From: Prevotella sp. UBA4330
Lineage (GTDB): Bacteria; Bacteroidota; Bacteroidia; Bacteroidales; Bacteroidaceae
DNA length: 30,996 nt
Assembly (NCBI GenBank): GCA_002394385.1
Contig: DGTS01000013.1
Span: 48,334-79,329, forward strand
Direction of reading: 5' to 3'
The notes under the pieces are model-generated. The model saw only the letters and a program-made list of their open reading frames with translations, was not told where the DNA came from and made no database searches. Below are positions 1 through 8,179 of this stretch, piece after piece (within the stretch, counting starts at the first letter, position 1; each line of letters begins with the position of its first letter). Both the position numbers and the translations under genes were made by a program.

Positions 1-74
1 TGACGAATGAGGAATGTGGAATGACAAGTTATTCTCGCTACGCTGCGATGAAAAATTAATAATTAGTAATTAAC

Positions 75-226
75 AATCGCCGGGGCGACAACTCGTAATT
101 CGTAATTCAACATTCGTAATTCATAATCGCCAAAGGCGACAACTTGTAATTCGTAATTCAACATTTGTAATTAGCAATCGCCAAAGGCGACAACTCGTAA
201 TTCGTAATTCAACATTCGTAATTAGC
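75..226 (+). repeat. Three tandem copies of a ~51-bp repeat before the first gene
   Basis: Three near-identical units begin at 75, 125 and 176. Each opens with a small hairpin (TCGCCAAAGGCGA, first copy altered) and continues with a run of AATTCGTAATTC-like words ending in ATTCGTAATTAG or close to it. The third unit ends four bases before the ATG at 230. Single related copies lie directly before the starts at 5139 and 9488. Positions 1-74 show only AT-rich, repeat-like sequence and no gene. Confidence 0.9.
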
Positions 227-229
227 AAT

Positions 230-1180
230 ATGATAAAGCGGTTTCAGAATAGGATTACAGAGAGCAGGAAAACGCTGCCGGTGGCAAGTGTAATTGCCGC
301 GGCGGTATGGCTGCTATGCGGACTGATGCAGCAACACCTGTGGTTGCCGTTCGCATGCTTTGCTGTTGCCACGTTCCTGATGGTGGAACTGAACAACGCC
401 AATTCGCTGATACGCATTTACAGCCGCATGGTGTCATGCTCTTTTATTGCATTCACATGTAGTTCCGTCTATCTATTCCCGTCCGTAAAAGGCGGAATGA
501 TAGCGGTTTGCGCTGTTTTGTTCTATGTTTTGTTTCTTCACTCGTTTCAAGACCGCGATGCCACAGGACGAGTGTTCTATGCTTTCTTTTGCGTTGGTCT
601 TGCGAGTGTTCTTTTTGTCCAGTCGCTATTCTATGTGCCGTTGCTATGGGTGCTGCTTGCCACGAATATGGTAGCACTTAGTTGGCGCACGTTCTTCGCA
701 TCAGTATTCGGTCTGATACTACCCTACTGGTTTCTTGCTGGGTATTATGCCTACATAGGCAATTTCTCCGACTTTGTTGCCCACTTCACCGCCATCGCCG
801 AGTTCGGCAAAATAGCCGACATCTTCTGCGTGAACACCTACCAGATTATTACGTTTGCCTTTGTGGTGTTGTGCGCACTTATCGGTACGGTTCATTTCCT
901 GCGAAACAGCAGTAAGGACAAGATACGCACCCGAATGATTTACGAGATGTTCATCACCGTGAACATCGCCACCATAGTGTTCATCGTGCTGCAACCGCAA
1001 CATTTCGACATCCTCATACGCATTGCCATCGTAAACACCAGTCCGCTCATTGGTCATTTCATCTCACTCACCAACACGAAACTGACCAATATCACTTCGA
1101 TAGTGCTTATGATTGTTGCGCTGTTAATACCTGTAGCAACATATTTCTTAGGCCTGTGGACGCCATCACTGACATTCTGA
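230..1180 (+). CDS. Polytopic membrane protein of unknown function
   Basis: A 316-residue protein made almost wholly of hydrophobic segments: helices are evident around residues 17-50, 63-105, 115-170, 205-225, 240-258 and 290-312, with short polar loops such as SFQDRDATGR. No catalytic motif is recognisable. The architecture fits a Bacteroidales-specific integral inner-membrane protein. The ATG start follows immediately after the 51-bp repeat array. The gene's 3' end overlaps the GTG start of the next membrane gene by 25 nt, so the two are probably co-transcribed. I do not recognise the family; it could be a transporter-like or envelope-assembly protein. Confidence 0.75.
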   Translation: MIKRFQNRITESRKTLPVASVIAAAVWLLCGLMQQHLWLPFACFAVATFLMVELNNANSLIRIYSRMVSCSFIAFTCSSVYLFPSVKGGMIAVCAVLFYVLFLHSFQDRDATGRVFYAFFCVGLASVLFVQSLFYVPLLWVLLATNMVALSWRTFFASVFGLILPYWFLAGYYAYIGNFSDFVAHFTAIAEFGKIADIFCVNTYQIITFAFVVLCALIGTVHFLRNSSKDKIRTRMIYEMFITVNIATIVFIVLQPQHFDILIRIAIVNTSPLIGHFISLTNTKLTNITSIVLMIVALLIPVATYFLGLWTPSLTF

Positions 1181-1611
1181 TATGTTATGGCTACTGGGGC
1201 ATGCTCATCGCGGCATTTCTTGCCGGCAGCGTGTTCCCCTTCAGCAGCGAGGCCATTATGCTTGCCTTGCTGGCAGCGGGGCTCGACCCAGTGCAGTTGA
1301 TTGTCTATGGCAGCATCGGCAACGTTGCGGGCAGCATGTTCAACTATAGCGTTGGGCGCATGGGAAAGACCGAGTGGTTCACGCGTTATCTGCACATCAG
1401 CGAGAAGAACATGGACCGTGCCCGCAGGTTTATGGGCAACCGCGGTGCCCTGATGGGTTTCTTCGCTTTCCTGCCCGTACTGGGCAGTGCAATAACAGTA
1501 TTGCTGGGACTGATGCGTGCCAACATGTTACTGTCTATACTCAGCATCACCGTAGGCAAGGTGCTGCGCTACGTGCTGCTTGTATATGGAGCGGAGTTGA
1601 TTGGGAGTTGA
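1156..1611 (+). CDS. DedA/YqaA-like (VTT domain) membrane protein
   Basis: A 151-residue membrane protein resembling small SNARE-associated/VTT (DedA, YqaA) proteins. Typical features are the Gly-rich segment after the first helix (FPFSSEAIMLALLAAG), the conserved-looking GNVAGSMFNYSVGR stretch at about residues 55-68, and a Gly/Pro-containing re-entrant region (FFAFLPVLGSAITVLLG) near 103-119. The family is linked to undecaprenyl-phosphate or lipid flipping and membrane homeostasis; the role here is inferred. The start may be GTG at 1156, overlapping the previous gene by 25 nt, or ATG at 1201, which gives 136 residues. The stop codon lies within a 7-bp tandem repeat (GAGTTGA). Confidence 0.75.
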   Translation: MDAITDILICYGYWGMLIAAFLAGSVFPFSSEAIMLALLAAGLDPVQLIVYGSIGNVAGSMFNYSVGRMGKTEWFTRYLHISEKNMDRARRFMGNRGALMGFFAFLPVLGSAITVLLGLMRANMLLSILSITVGKVLRYVLLVYGAELIGS

Positions 1612-1632
1612 GAGTTGAGAGATGAGAGTAAA
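1605..1632 (+). repeat. 7-bp tandem repeat (GAGTTGA) overlapping a stop codon
   Basis: Four consecutive heptamers (GAGTTGA, GAGTTGA, GAGATGA, GAGTAAA). The TGA of the VTT-domain gene at 1609-1611 falls within the first unit. Similar 7-8-bp arrays lie at other gene ends in the window. Confidence 0.85.
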
Positions 1633-1686
1633 CTTAAAAAAATAAAAAAGACAGTGTGTTATAGTTATACTCTCTATTAATTATTG

Positions 1687-1694
1687 TACCTTTG
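1687..1694 (+). promoter_or_regulatory. Bacteroidota-type -7 promoter element
   Basis: TACCTTTG matches the TAnnTTTG -7 element used by the main sigma factor of Bacteroidota. It sits 29 nt before the ATG of the DUF2723 gene. A good TTTG -33 box is not obvious, so this is a partial match. Confidence 0.6.
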
Positions 1695-1723
1695 CACTTT
1701 GAAATTTAAACCTAAGCGAGTTA

Positions 1724-4700
1724 ATGAAAAAATTTAGACTGGTTGACAACGTGTTTGGCTGGGTGGCTTTTGTCATTGCAGCCATTACGTATTGTATGAC
1801 CATTGAACCGACAGCCAGTTTCTGGGACTGTCCCGAGTTTATCACTACTGGATATAAACTTGAAATCGGTCACCCGCCTGGCGCACCGTTCTTCATGCTC
1901 ACCGCTAATCTCTTCTCGCAGTTTGTGAGCGACGTGACACAGGTGGCACGCATGGTGAACACCATGAGCGCGCTGCTCTCCGCCACATGTATTCTGTTCC
2001 TCTTCTGGAGCATCACCCATCTGGTGAGGAAACTCCTTGTGACGAACATCGGCGAGATGACGCTGGCTCAGATGATTACCATCGAGGCAAGCGGTATGGT
2101 GGGCGCACTTATCTACACTTTCAGCGACACGTTCTGGTTCTCTGCCGTCGAGGGCGAGGTTTACGCCTATTCATCGGCATTCACGGCTATCGTGTTCTGG
2201 CTCATACTGAAATGGGAAGACCATGCCGACGAGCCGCACAGCGACCGCTGGCTGGTGCTCATAACATACATGACAGGTCTGTCTATAGGTGTTCACTTGC
2301 TGAACCTTCTCTGCGTGCCTGCCATCGTGCTGGTTTACTACTACCGCCGTTTCCCCAACGCCAACCTCAAGGGCTCGCTCATAGCGTTGGGCATCTCGTT
2401 TGTCATTGTGGCAGCGATACTCTACGGCGTGGTGCCTGGCATCATCACCGTTGGCGGATGGTTCGAACTCTTCTTCGTGAACACTCTCGGCATGCCGTTC
2501 AACTCGGGCACAATAGTCTATTTCATACTGCTCATCGCCATTGTGCTCTGGGCTATATGGGAGACATATACCGACCGCAGCAAGAAACGTCAGAACATTG
2601 CTTACATAGCATCTGTCGGTATGCTCGGAATCCCTTTCTACAGTTATGGATGGAAGGCATTCTTCATTGGTATTATCGTTCTTGCCATCCTCGCCTTCAT
2701 ACTTAATTTCAAACGCGAGGGCAAACCATTTGTCACCACACGTTTCAAGAACACCACCCTGCTGTGCATGCTGATGCTGATGATTGGCTACAGCACTTAC
2801 GCAGTAATCGTGATACGCTCGGCAGCCAACCCGCCAATGGACCAGAACTCGCCGGAGGACATCTTCACACTGGGTTCTTATCTTAGCCGCGACCAGTATG
2901 GCTACCGTCCGCTGTTCTACGGACAGGCATACACCTCAGAGGTAAAGCGCGACGACAAAGGCTATGCCGTACAGAGCGACGGCGCGCCTATCTATCAGCG
3001 CAAGGAGAAGGCATCTGCTGACGAGAAAGACAAGTATTTCATTGTTTCGTACAAGACAAATTACCTGTTCGAGCAGAACATGTTCTTCCCGAGAATGTAC
3101 GATGCCGGCCATACCGAGGCTTATGAGAGTTGGATGGGTGGAGTTGACGGCAGAATAGTGTCAGGACAATATGGCGACAACATAAAGATTCCAACACAGG
3201 CGGAGAACATCCAGTTCTTCCTGTCATATCAGTGCAACTTCATGTACTGGCGCTACTTCATGTGGAACTTCGCTGGACGACAGAACGACGTGCAGGGCAA
3301 CGGAGAACTGGAGCATGGCAACTGGATTACCGGTTTCAAGGCCTTCGACGACATGCGTCTGGGAGACCAGAACCTGCTGCCCGACGAGTTGAAGGCAAAC
3401 AAGGGACACAATGTTTACTACTGTCTGCCTCTGCTGCTCGGTCTCATAGGTCTGTTCTGGCAGGCATTCTATCAGCGCAAGCGCAAGATTACCGTGGATG
3501 GAAAGACAAAAGAAAAAATAGACCCCGTTGGCATCCGTCAGTTCTGGGTGGTATTCTTCCTCTTCTTCATGACTGGTCTTGCAATCGTAATCTACCTCAA
3601 CCAGACACCGTTGCAGCCGCGTGAGCGCGACTATGCATACGCCGGCTCGTTCTATGCCTTCGCCATGTGGTGCGGCATCGGAGTGGCTGCCATCGTTGAC
3701 TTGCTCGGCAGAGTGAAACTCAAGGGCATCATTCCGGCAGCCGCTGTAGGACTCGCATCACTCTGCGTGCCTATACTCATGGCATGCCAGAACTGGGACG
3801 ACCACGACCGCTCGGGCCGTTACACATGTCGCGACTTCGGTCAGAACTACTTGATGTCACTCGACGAGAAAAACTACCCGATAATATTCACCAACGGAGA
3901 CAACGACACCTTCCCACTCTGGTACGACCAAGAGACCGAAGGAATAAGAACCGACGCCCGCGTCTGCAACCTCAGTTATCTGCAGACTGACTGGTACATC
4001 GACCAGATGAAGCGTCCTGCCTACGACTCGCCTGCCGTACCTATCTCGTGGTCAAGAATAAACTATGAGAGCGGCACCAACGACTGGGTGCTCATCGACC
4101 CGAACGGCAAGGAGCAGATACGCGAGTTCTTCAGGAAGAACCCTGAGGCGGCACGCCAGCAACTGGGCGACGACCCGTTCGACGTTAAGAACATCTTCAG
4201 AGTGTGGCTGCACAACGAAGACCCCGAAATGCGCATCATTCCTACCGACACCCTGCACATCAAGGTGGACAAGGAAGCAGTTCGCCGCAGCGGAATGTTC
4301 ATGCCGAGCGACACCATCCCCGACGTGCTGAACATATCTCTCGCCGGACGCCGCGGCCTGTCGAAGTCAGACCTCATGATTCTGGAGATGCTGATGCAGT
4401 GCAACTGGACACGTCCTATCTATGTTGCCACCACCGTCGGCGGCGACAACTACATGAGCCTTGGCGACAACTTCGTGCAGGAGGGTCTCACCCACCGCAT
4501 CACGCCGTTCCAGACAAGTCTCGGAGGAAAACCGATTGAGGGAGTGAAGGACTTCGACACCGAACGAGTATATAAGAACATCATGACTCGCTTCAAGTTC
4601 GGTGGTGTCAGCAAGAAGGGCATCTATCTCGACGAGACAGTGATGCGCATGTGTTACACCCACCGCCGGCTCTTCGGCCAGTTGGCTGTCAATCTTATAG

Positions 4701-5074
4701 CAGAAGGCAAGAAAGAGAAGGCTATCGAAGTGCTCGACCGCGGAGCAAAAGAAATTCCGCCATACAATGTGCCAATAAACTACATGGGTGGTGGCTACGA
4801 GTTCGCAAGGGCTTACATCCTCGCTGGCCAGCCGTCGAAGGGCAAGCCTTGGCTCGAGGAGACGTTCAAGAATGCAGAGCAATACGTCAAGTGGTATCTC
4901 TCACTCAACGACAACCGTTTCAATCAGTCAACACAAGACTGCATGAACAATCTCTTCATTATGAACAAGTGTATCGAAATAGCCGATGTATATGGTGAGA
5001 AATACTCCATGGACCTTCAGGAACGCTATCTGAGATACGGAGAAGAGTTCAAGAAAAGAAGCGGATATGAATAA
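1724..5074 (+). CDS. DUF2723 membrane protein, candidate protein O-mannosyltransferase relative
   Basis: A 1116-residue protein. The N-terminal half is polytopic and carries the family signature EPTASFWDCPEF at about residues 28-39, followed by GHPPGAPFF. An acidic pair in the first loop (D35, E38) resembles the catalytic region of GT-C glycosyltransferases. A soluble segment follows (about 360-540), then further helices (about 560-690). The long C-terminal region ends in TPR-like helices (AVNLIAEGKKEKAIEVLDRG). DUF2723 is related to eukaryotic TMEM260, an O-mannosyltransferase, so a role in protein O-glycosylation of exported proteins is plausible but inferred. A promoter -7 element lies upstream at 1687-1694, so the gene starts its own transcript. 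Confidence 0.85.
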   Translation: MKKFRLVDNVFGWVAFVIAAITYCMTIEPTASFWDCPEFITTGYKLEIGHPPGAPFFMLTANLFSQFVSDVTQVARMVNTMSALLSATCILFLFWSITHLVRKLLVTNIGEMTLAQMITIEASGMVGALIYTFSDTFWFSAVEGEVYAYSSAFTAIVFWLILKWEDHADEPHSDRWLVLITYMTGLSIGVHLLNLLCVPAIVLVYYYRRFPNANLKGSLIALGISFVIVAAILYGVVPGIITVGGWFELFFVNTLGMPFNSGTIVYFILLIAIVLWAIWETYTDRSKKRQNIAYIASVGMLGIPFYSYGWKAFFIGIIVLAILAFILNFKREGKPFVTTRFKNTTLLCMLMLMIGYSTYAVIVIRSAANPPMDQNSPEDIFTLGSYLSRDQYGYRPLFYGQAYTSEVKRDDKGYAVQSDGAPIYQRKEKASADEKDKYFIVSYKTNYLFEQNMFFPRMYDAGHTEAYESWMGGVDGRIVSGQYGDNIKIPTQAENIQFFLSYQCNFMYWRYFMWNFAGRQNDVQGNGELEHGNWITGFKAFDDMRLGDQNLLPDELKANKGHNVYYCLPLLLGLIGLFWQAFYQRKRKITVDGKTKEKIDPVGIRQFWVVFFLFFMTGLAIVIYLNQTPLQPRERDYAYAGSFYAFAMWCGIGVAAIVDLLGRVKLKGIIPAAAVGLASLCVPILMACQNWDDHDRSGRYTCRDFGQNYLMSLDEKNYPIIFTNGDNDTFPLWYDQETEGIRTDARVCNLSYLQTDWYIDQMKRPAYDSPAVPISWSRINYESGTNDWVLIDPNGKEQIREFFRKNPEAARQQLGDDPFDVKNIFRVWLHNEDPEMRIIPTDTLHIKVDKEAVRRSGMFMPSDTIPDVLNISLAGRRGLSKSDLMILEMLMQCNWTRPIYVATTVGGDNYMSLGDNFVQEGLTHRITPFQTSLGGKPIEGVKDFDTERVYKNIMTRFKFGGVSKKGIYLDETVMRMCYTHRRLFGQLAVNLIAEGKKEKAIEVLDRGAKEIPPYNVPINYMGGGYEFARAYILAGQPSKGKPWLEETFKNAEQYVKWYLSLNDNRFNQSTQDCMNNLFIMNKCIEIADVYGEKYSMDLQERYLRYGEEFKKRSGYE

Positions 5075-5086
5075 TTCGTAATTGAC

Positions 5087-5136
5087 AATCGCCTGCGGCG
5101 ACCACTCGTAATTCGTAACTCAACATTCGTAATTAG
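5087..5136 (+). repeat. Single copy of the ~51-bp start-proximal repeat
   Basis: This closely matches the units at 75-226, including the hairpin (TCGCCTGCGGCGA) and the ATTCGTAATTAG end. It lies between the DUF2723 stop and the deacetylase start at 5139. Confidence 0.85.
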
Positions 5137-5138
5137 AT

Positions 5139-5750
5139 ATGTTCATAGAACAGCCTGCCAAGTGGCTTAGATGGCTTTATCCTAAAGCGATATGGCGAAT
5201 GGACAAGAATGTGAAGGCAGTATATCTGACCTTCGACGACGGTCCTATACCCGAAGCCACACCGTTCATCCTTGAGACACTCAAGGAATACGGGGCAAAG
5301 GCTACGTTCTTCATGGTGGGCGACAATGTAAGAAAGCACCCCGAACTCTTCGAGAGAATAGTGAGCGAGGGGCATCAGGTGGGCAACCACACGATGAATC
5401 ACATCGGTGGTTTCAGGCACTGGACCACCACTTACATCATCAACACCTACCAGGCTAACGAACTGATTCACGCTCACCTCTTCCGTCCGCCCCACGGATG
5501 GATGCGGCACAGTCCCTACTACTGGCTGAGCAAATACTACAAAGTGGTGATGTGGGATGTCGTGACGCGCGACTACTCGAAGCGACTCACAGCCGAGGAT
5601 GTGCTGCAGAACGTGATACGATACACACGCAACGGTTCTATCATAACTTTCCACGACTCGCTGAAGAGCATCGACAAACTGCACTATGCACTGCCCGAGG
5701 CGCTGAAGTGGCTTAAAGAACAGGGGTATGAATTCCGAACTTTCGAATAA
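5139..5750 (+). CDS. Polysaccharide deacetylase (NodB homology domain)
   Basis: A 203-residue single-domain CE4-type deacetylase. All five family motifs are visible: TFDDGP (31-36, with the catalytic base and metal Asp D33/D34), H84-x3-H88 as metal ligands, RPPHG (116-120), WD (139-140) and FHDS (171-174). Such enzymes remove N-acetyl groups from peptidoglycan or other amino-sugar polymers with a divalent metal. No signal peptide is obvious, so a cytoplasmic or membrane-associated role is possible. The ATG directly follows the 51-bp repeat copy. The 3' end overlaps queG by 23 nt, implying co-transcription. The substrate cannot be told from sequence. Confidence 0.9.
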   Translation: MFIEQPAKWLRWLYPKAIWRMDKNVKAVYLTFDDGPIPEATPFILETLKEYGAKATFFMVGDNVRKHPELFERIVSEGHQVGNHTMNHIGGFRHWTTTYIINTYQANELIHAHLFRPPHGWMRHSPYYWLSKYYKVVMWDVVTRDYSKRLTAEDVLQNVIRYTRNGSIITFHDSLKSIDKLHYALPEALKWLKEQGYEFRTFE

Positions 5751-6798
5751 GATAAAAGCCGAGGCTCTGAGTCTCGGCTTTTCTGCTTGCGGAATAGCAC
5801 GCGCCGAGGCGGTAAGCCGCGACGTGGCAGAGGGATTCATGTCTTGGCTCAACCATGGCGGGCATGCCACCATGGCTTATATGGAGAACCATCTGGAGAA
5901 ACGACTCGACCCGCGATTGCTCGTTCCCGGCACAAAGAGCATTGTAAGTGTGGCGCTCAACTATGCACCGGCACAACGGCTGCCCGAAGGGGAATACCAG
6001 ATAGCAGCATACGCCCTGGGAAAAGACTACCACGACATTGTGAAGAATAAGTTACGGCAACTGGCACAGGTAATTACCCAGTATTTAAACCCCCACCAAC
6101 TCCCCCGAGGGGGAGAGCACGATGGCGCAAGCCTAAAAGCCTCGACTCGGGAAGATTTGGAGGGGCGGGCTTCCAAAAGTGGTTTAGATGGGGATTCCTA
6201 TCGCGTTTTCTCAGACAGTGCTCCTGTGCTCGAACGCTACTGGGCGGTAAAGGCTGGGCTCGGATGGGTGGGCCGCAACCACCAACTCATAATACCACGT
6301 GCTGGCAGCATGTTCTTTCTCGGTGAATTGTTCTTGCCCATCGAACTTGAATATGATACACCGATGGAGTCCCGATGCGGCAACTGCCACAACTGCATTG
6401 ACGCATGCCCTACAGGGGCATTAACCCCTCACCAACTCCCCCGAGGGGAAGAGCAGGAAGCCTCCACTCGGGGAGGTTTGGAGGGGGTCTTCAACTGTTC
6501 CAAATGTCTCTCATACCTTACAATAGAAAACCGCGGTGAGATTCCGGACGACATGGCGGAGGCGATGGGTGACACCATCTACGGCTGCGACAGGTGTCAG
6601 CAGGCATGTCCGTGGAACCGTTTCGCCCACCCCACCGACGACCCACTGCTGCAACCAAGCGAGGAACTGCTCGCCATGACACGCGAGCAGTGGCAGAACC
6701 TCACGGAAGAAGACTTCCGTCGCCTATTCAAGGGCAGCGCGGTGAAAAGGGCGAAATATGAGGGACTGATGAGAAATATCAATAGAGTTAGGAGTTAG
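5728..6798 (+). CDS. queG: Epoxyqueuosine reductase, carrying two in-frame repeat insertions
   Basis: QueG reduces epoxyqueuosine to queuosine at the wobble position of tRNA, using cobalamin and two [4Fe-4S] clusters. The family core is clear: DSAPVLER (163-170), KAGLGWVG (175-182), the first cluster motif C217-x2-C220-x2-C223-x3-CP, CLSYLTIENRG near 260-270, and the second motif C287-x2-C290-x3-CPWN. Two segments are foreign to the family: residues about 121-155 and about 233-254. Both are encoded by a GC-rich palindromic element (reading HQLPRG...STRxxLEG) and keep the frame. The second lies between the first ferredoxin motif and the following conserved Cys. The start overlaps the deacetylase gene by 23 nt. 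The protein is probably still functional, because all cluster ligands remain. Confidence 0.93.
   Translation: MNSELSNKIKAEALSLGFSACGIARAEAVSRDVAEGFMSWLNHGGHATMAYMENHLEKRLDPRLLVPGTKSIVSVALNYAPAQRLPEGEYQIAAYALGKDYHDIVKNKLRQLAQVITQYLNPHQLPRGGEHDGASLKASTREDLEGRASKSGLDGDSYRVFSDSAPVLERYWAVKAGLGWVGRNHQLIIPRAGSMFFLGELFLPIELEYDTPMESRCGNCHNCIDACPTGALTPHQLPRGEEQEASTRGGLEGVFNCSKCLSYLTIENRGEIPDDMAEAMGDTIYGCDRCQQACPWNRFAHPTDDPLLQPSEELLAMTREQWQNLTEEDFRRLFKGSAVKRAKYEGLMRNINRVRS
6090..6165 (+). repeat. GC-rich palindromic element inserted in frame in queG (copy 1)
   Basis: The left half contains the hairpin CTCCCCCGAGGGGGAG (6100-6115). The right half reads ACTCGGGAAGATTTGGAGGGG and is an imperfect reverse complement of the left end. 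The segment encodes about 25 residues absent from the usual QueG fold and contains no stop. The foreign stretch may run on to about 6195, where another GGTTTAGATGGGG-like motif occurs. Confidence 0.75.
6425..6487 (+). repeat. GC-rich palindromic element inserted in frame in queG (copy 2)
   Basis: The left end is CCCCTCACCAACTCCCCCGA and the right end CTCGGGGAGGTTTGGAGGGG, so the ends form imperfect terminal inverted repeats of about 20 bp. It is read through in frame as HQLPRGEEQEASTRGGLEG. Confidence 0.85.
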
Positions 6799-6832
6799 AA
6801 GTTAGGAGTTAGGAGTTTAGGAGTGCAGGAGT
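6785..6832 (+). repeat. 7-8-bp tandem repeat (GAGTTAG) overlapping the queG stop
   Basis: Degenerate GAGTTAG / GAGTTTAG / GAGTGCAG units. The queG TAG at 6796-6798 lies inside the second unit, so the last residues of QueG (RVRS) are partly repeat-encoded. Directly downstream is a short GTAGGGGCTTACCCCC hairpin-like sequence (6835-6850). Confidence 0.8.
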
Positions 6833-6881
6833 TTGTAGGGGCTTACCCCCGTGCGAGCCCGTAAAAAAGTAAGAAATCAGA

Positions 6882-7220
6882 ATGACAAAAGAGGAACATA
6901 TCAAGGACATCGTAAACACGTTCTTTCGTGATTACACAAGACAGGTGACACTTGCCGAGACAGGCAAGACACCAGAGCAACTGGAGCCCCGAATGCTGAA
7001 GCAGGCAATGCTTGAGCACTATGAAGAGGTGGCTGCTGCATTCCATAGTGCTGTATTTTTGAAGATTGCGGCGGCGAACGGACTGTCATTAAGCACCGTC
7101 CCAGATGACATAACGCCAGAGATGATGCGTACCGTATGTGTCACCGAGTCGCTTTTCAGCACTATGGTGGAAGCCTATCGCCAGAACTTCTTCGCACTCC
7201 TTCAAGGGAAAACCATTTAG
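6882..7220 (+). CDS. Small hypothetical protein, mostly helical
   Basis: A 112-residue soluble-looking protein with no signal peptide, membrane helix or metal-binding motif. It appears mainly alpha-helical: charged amphipathic stretches at 1-50 and 55-75, then PDDITPEMMRTVCVTESLFSTM. I do not recognise the family. It lies on the same strand as queG, separated by 83 nt that include a heptamer repeat. It is followed by the hairpin at 7318-7354. Its codon composition resembles its neighbours, which supports a real gene. Confidence 0.65.
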   Translation: MTKEEHIKDIVNTFFRDYTRQVTLAETGKTPEQLEPRMLKQAMLEHYEEVAAAFHSAVFLKIAAANGLSLSTVPDDITPEMMRTVCVTESLFSTMVEAYRQNFFALLQGKTI

Positions 7221-7298
7221 CATTCATACAAATCATTATTCAACTGACATCCGTTATATATGATTAGGATGCCAGGGAATATTTATTGATTCAGCAAT

Positions 7299-7354
7299 AT
7301 AGGCTATTTTGGAAAGTAAAATAGGCTATTTTACTGACCAATATAGCCTATTTT
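7299..7354 (+). repeat. Three 12-bp boxes at exact 22-bp spacing
   Basis: ATAGGCTATTTT occurs at 7299 and 7321, and ATAGCCTATTTT (one base different) at 7343, giving an exact 22-bp period. The second and third boxes also form an inverted pair because of the core symmetry. Confidence 0.8.
7318..7354. terminator. Hairpin between convergent genes, possible bidirectional terminator
   Basis: AAAATAGGCTAT (7318-7329) and ATAGCCTATTTT (7343-7354) form a perfect 12-bp stem with a 13-nt loop and T-rich or A-rich flanks. It lies between the plus-strand gene ending at 7220 and the minus-strand HAD gene ending at 7505. The same bases belong to the 22-bp repeat, so a protein-binding role is an alternative. 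Confidence 0.5.
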
Positions 7355-7427
7355 ACTTTGCGAGAAACACTTGTCCCACCCCCACATCATCACTTCGCGG
7401 ACTTTGAAAACATGCGGAACGCGACCC

Positions 7428-7500
7428 TTATGTCATTATGTTTATGTCCTTATGTCTTTATGTCTAACTCCTTTTTGTCTTTATGTCTACTTTATGTCTA
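7428..7500. repeat. TTATGTC short-repeat array beyond the HAD gene
   Basis: TTATGTC occurs at 7428, 7442, 7450, 7458, 7481 and 7492, partly at 8-bp spacing, with degenerate units between. It lies just downstream of the minus-strand HAD gene. No gene is seen in 7221-7504. Confidence 0.8.
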
Positions 7501-7504
7501 AAAA

Positions 7505-8146
7505 TCAAACGAGGAGAAGGATTTCCTCAGGTGACGCAAGAAGGCGGGTGGCACCATGATCAAGCAAGAACTGTCGGTCGCGGAATCCCCAGAGCACACT
7601 GGCACAAGGCATCATGGCGGCGCGTGCCGTGGCAATATCCACATCGCTGTCGCCCACATAGATTGCCTCGTTATGGCTGATGCCGAGTCGTCGCAGCGCC
7701 TCGTTGACGGTGTCTGGCGCAGGTTTTCTCCTAATGCCGGCACTCTCGCCGATGGCAACATCAATATACTGTGAGAAGAAATGCTGCCGCAACTCTTCTG
7801 TTGCCGCCTGCATTTTGTTGCTGACAATGGCGAGGGTCATGCCTTTTTCCTTTAGTTGTGCAAGCGCCTCCATAATGCCTGGATAAGGACGGGTGGTGTC
7901 GAGGCAGTGCTGCATGTAGTGCTGTCGGAACACCGAGAAAGCCTCCTCGAAGCGTGGGTTGCTCTCGCCGTTGGGCACTGCCCTCGCCATGAGCATCCTA
8001 ACACCGTTGCCCACGAAGCGACGCACGTCGTCGGTGCTGTGCTCGGGCATACCACAATAGCGCAGAGCATAGTTGGCGCTTGCCGCAAGGTCGGTGAGAG
8101 TGTCGAGCAACGTGCCGTCGAGGTCGAAAACGATAGCCATTGTCAT
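7505..8146 (-). CDS. HAD-family phosphatase (phosphoglycolate-phosphatase-like)
   Basis: A 213-residue haloacid-dehalogenase-type hydrolase. Motif I is FDLDGTLLDT with nucleophile D8 and acid/base D10. Motif II is VSN with S109. The conserved Lys is K141 (RRKPAPD), and motif IV is GDSDVD (165-170). The helical cap at about 15-80 is of the Gph/PGP type. Such enzymes hydrolyse small phosphomonoesters such as phosphoglycolate; the substrate here is unknown. It starts 28 nt after the DUF58 gene stop, across an 8-bp repeat, so it is probably the last gene of the MoxR operon. An alternative start is the ATG two codons in (8140). Confidence 0.88.
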   Translation of the reverse strand: MTMAIVFDLDGTLLDTLTDLAASANYALRYCGMPEHSTDDVRRFVGNGVRMLMARAVPNGESNPRFEEAFSVFRQHYMQHCLDTTRPYPGIMEALAQLKEKGMTLAIVSNKMQAATEELRQHFFSQYIDVAIGESAGIRRKPAPDTVNEALRRLGISHNEAIYVGDSDVDIATARAAMMPCASVLWGFRDRQFLLDHGATRLLASPEEILLLV

Positions 8147-8151
8147 TATTG

Positions 8152-8179
8152 TAGGAGTTTGGGAGTTCAGGAGTTTAGG
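8152..8179. repeat. 8-bp tandem repeat (TAGGAGTT) overlapping the DUF58 stop
   Basis: TAGGAGTT, TGGGAGTT, CAGGAGTT and TAGGATAT follow at exact 8-bp steps. The minus-strand TAA of the DUF58 gene (8175-8177) lies within the array. Confidence 0.8.

Noticed and set aside
6090..6487. queG as a pseudogene because of the foreign segments
   Set aside because: Both insertions keep the frame, contain no stops and leave all iron-sulfur ligands and core motifs in place.
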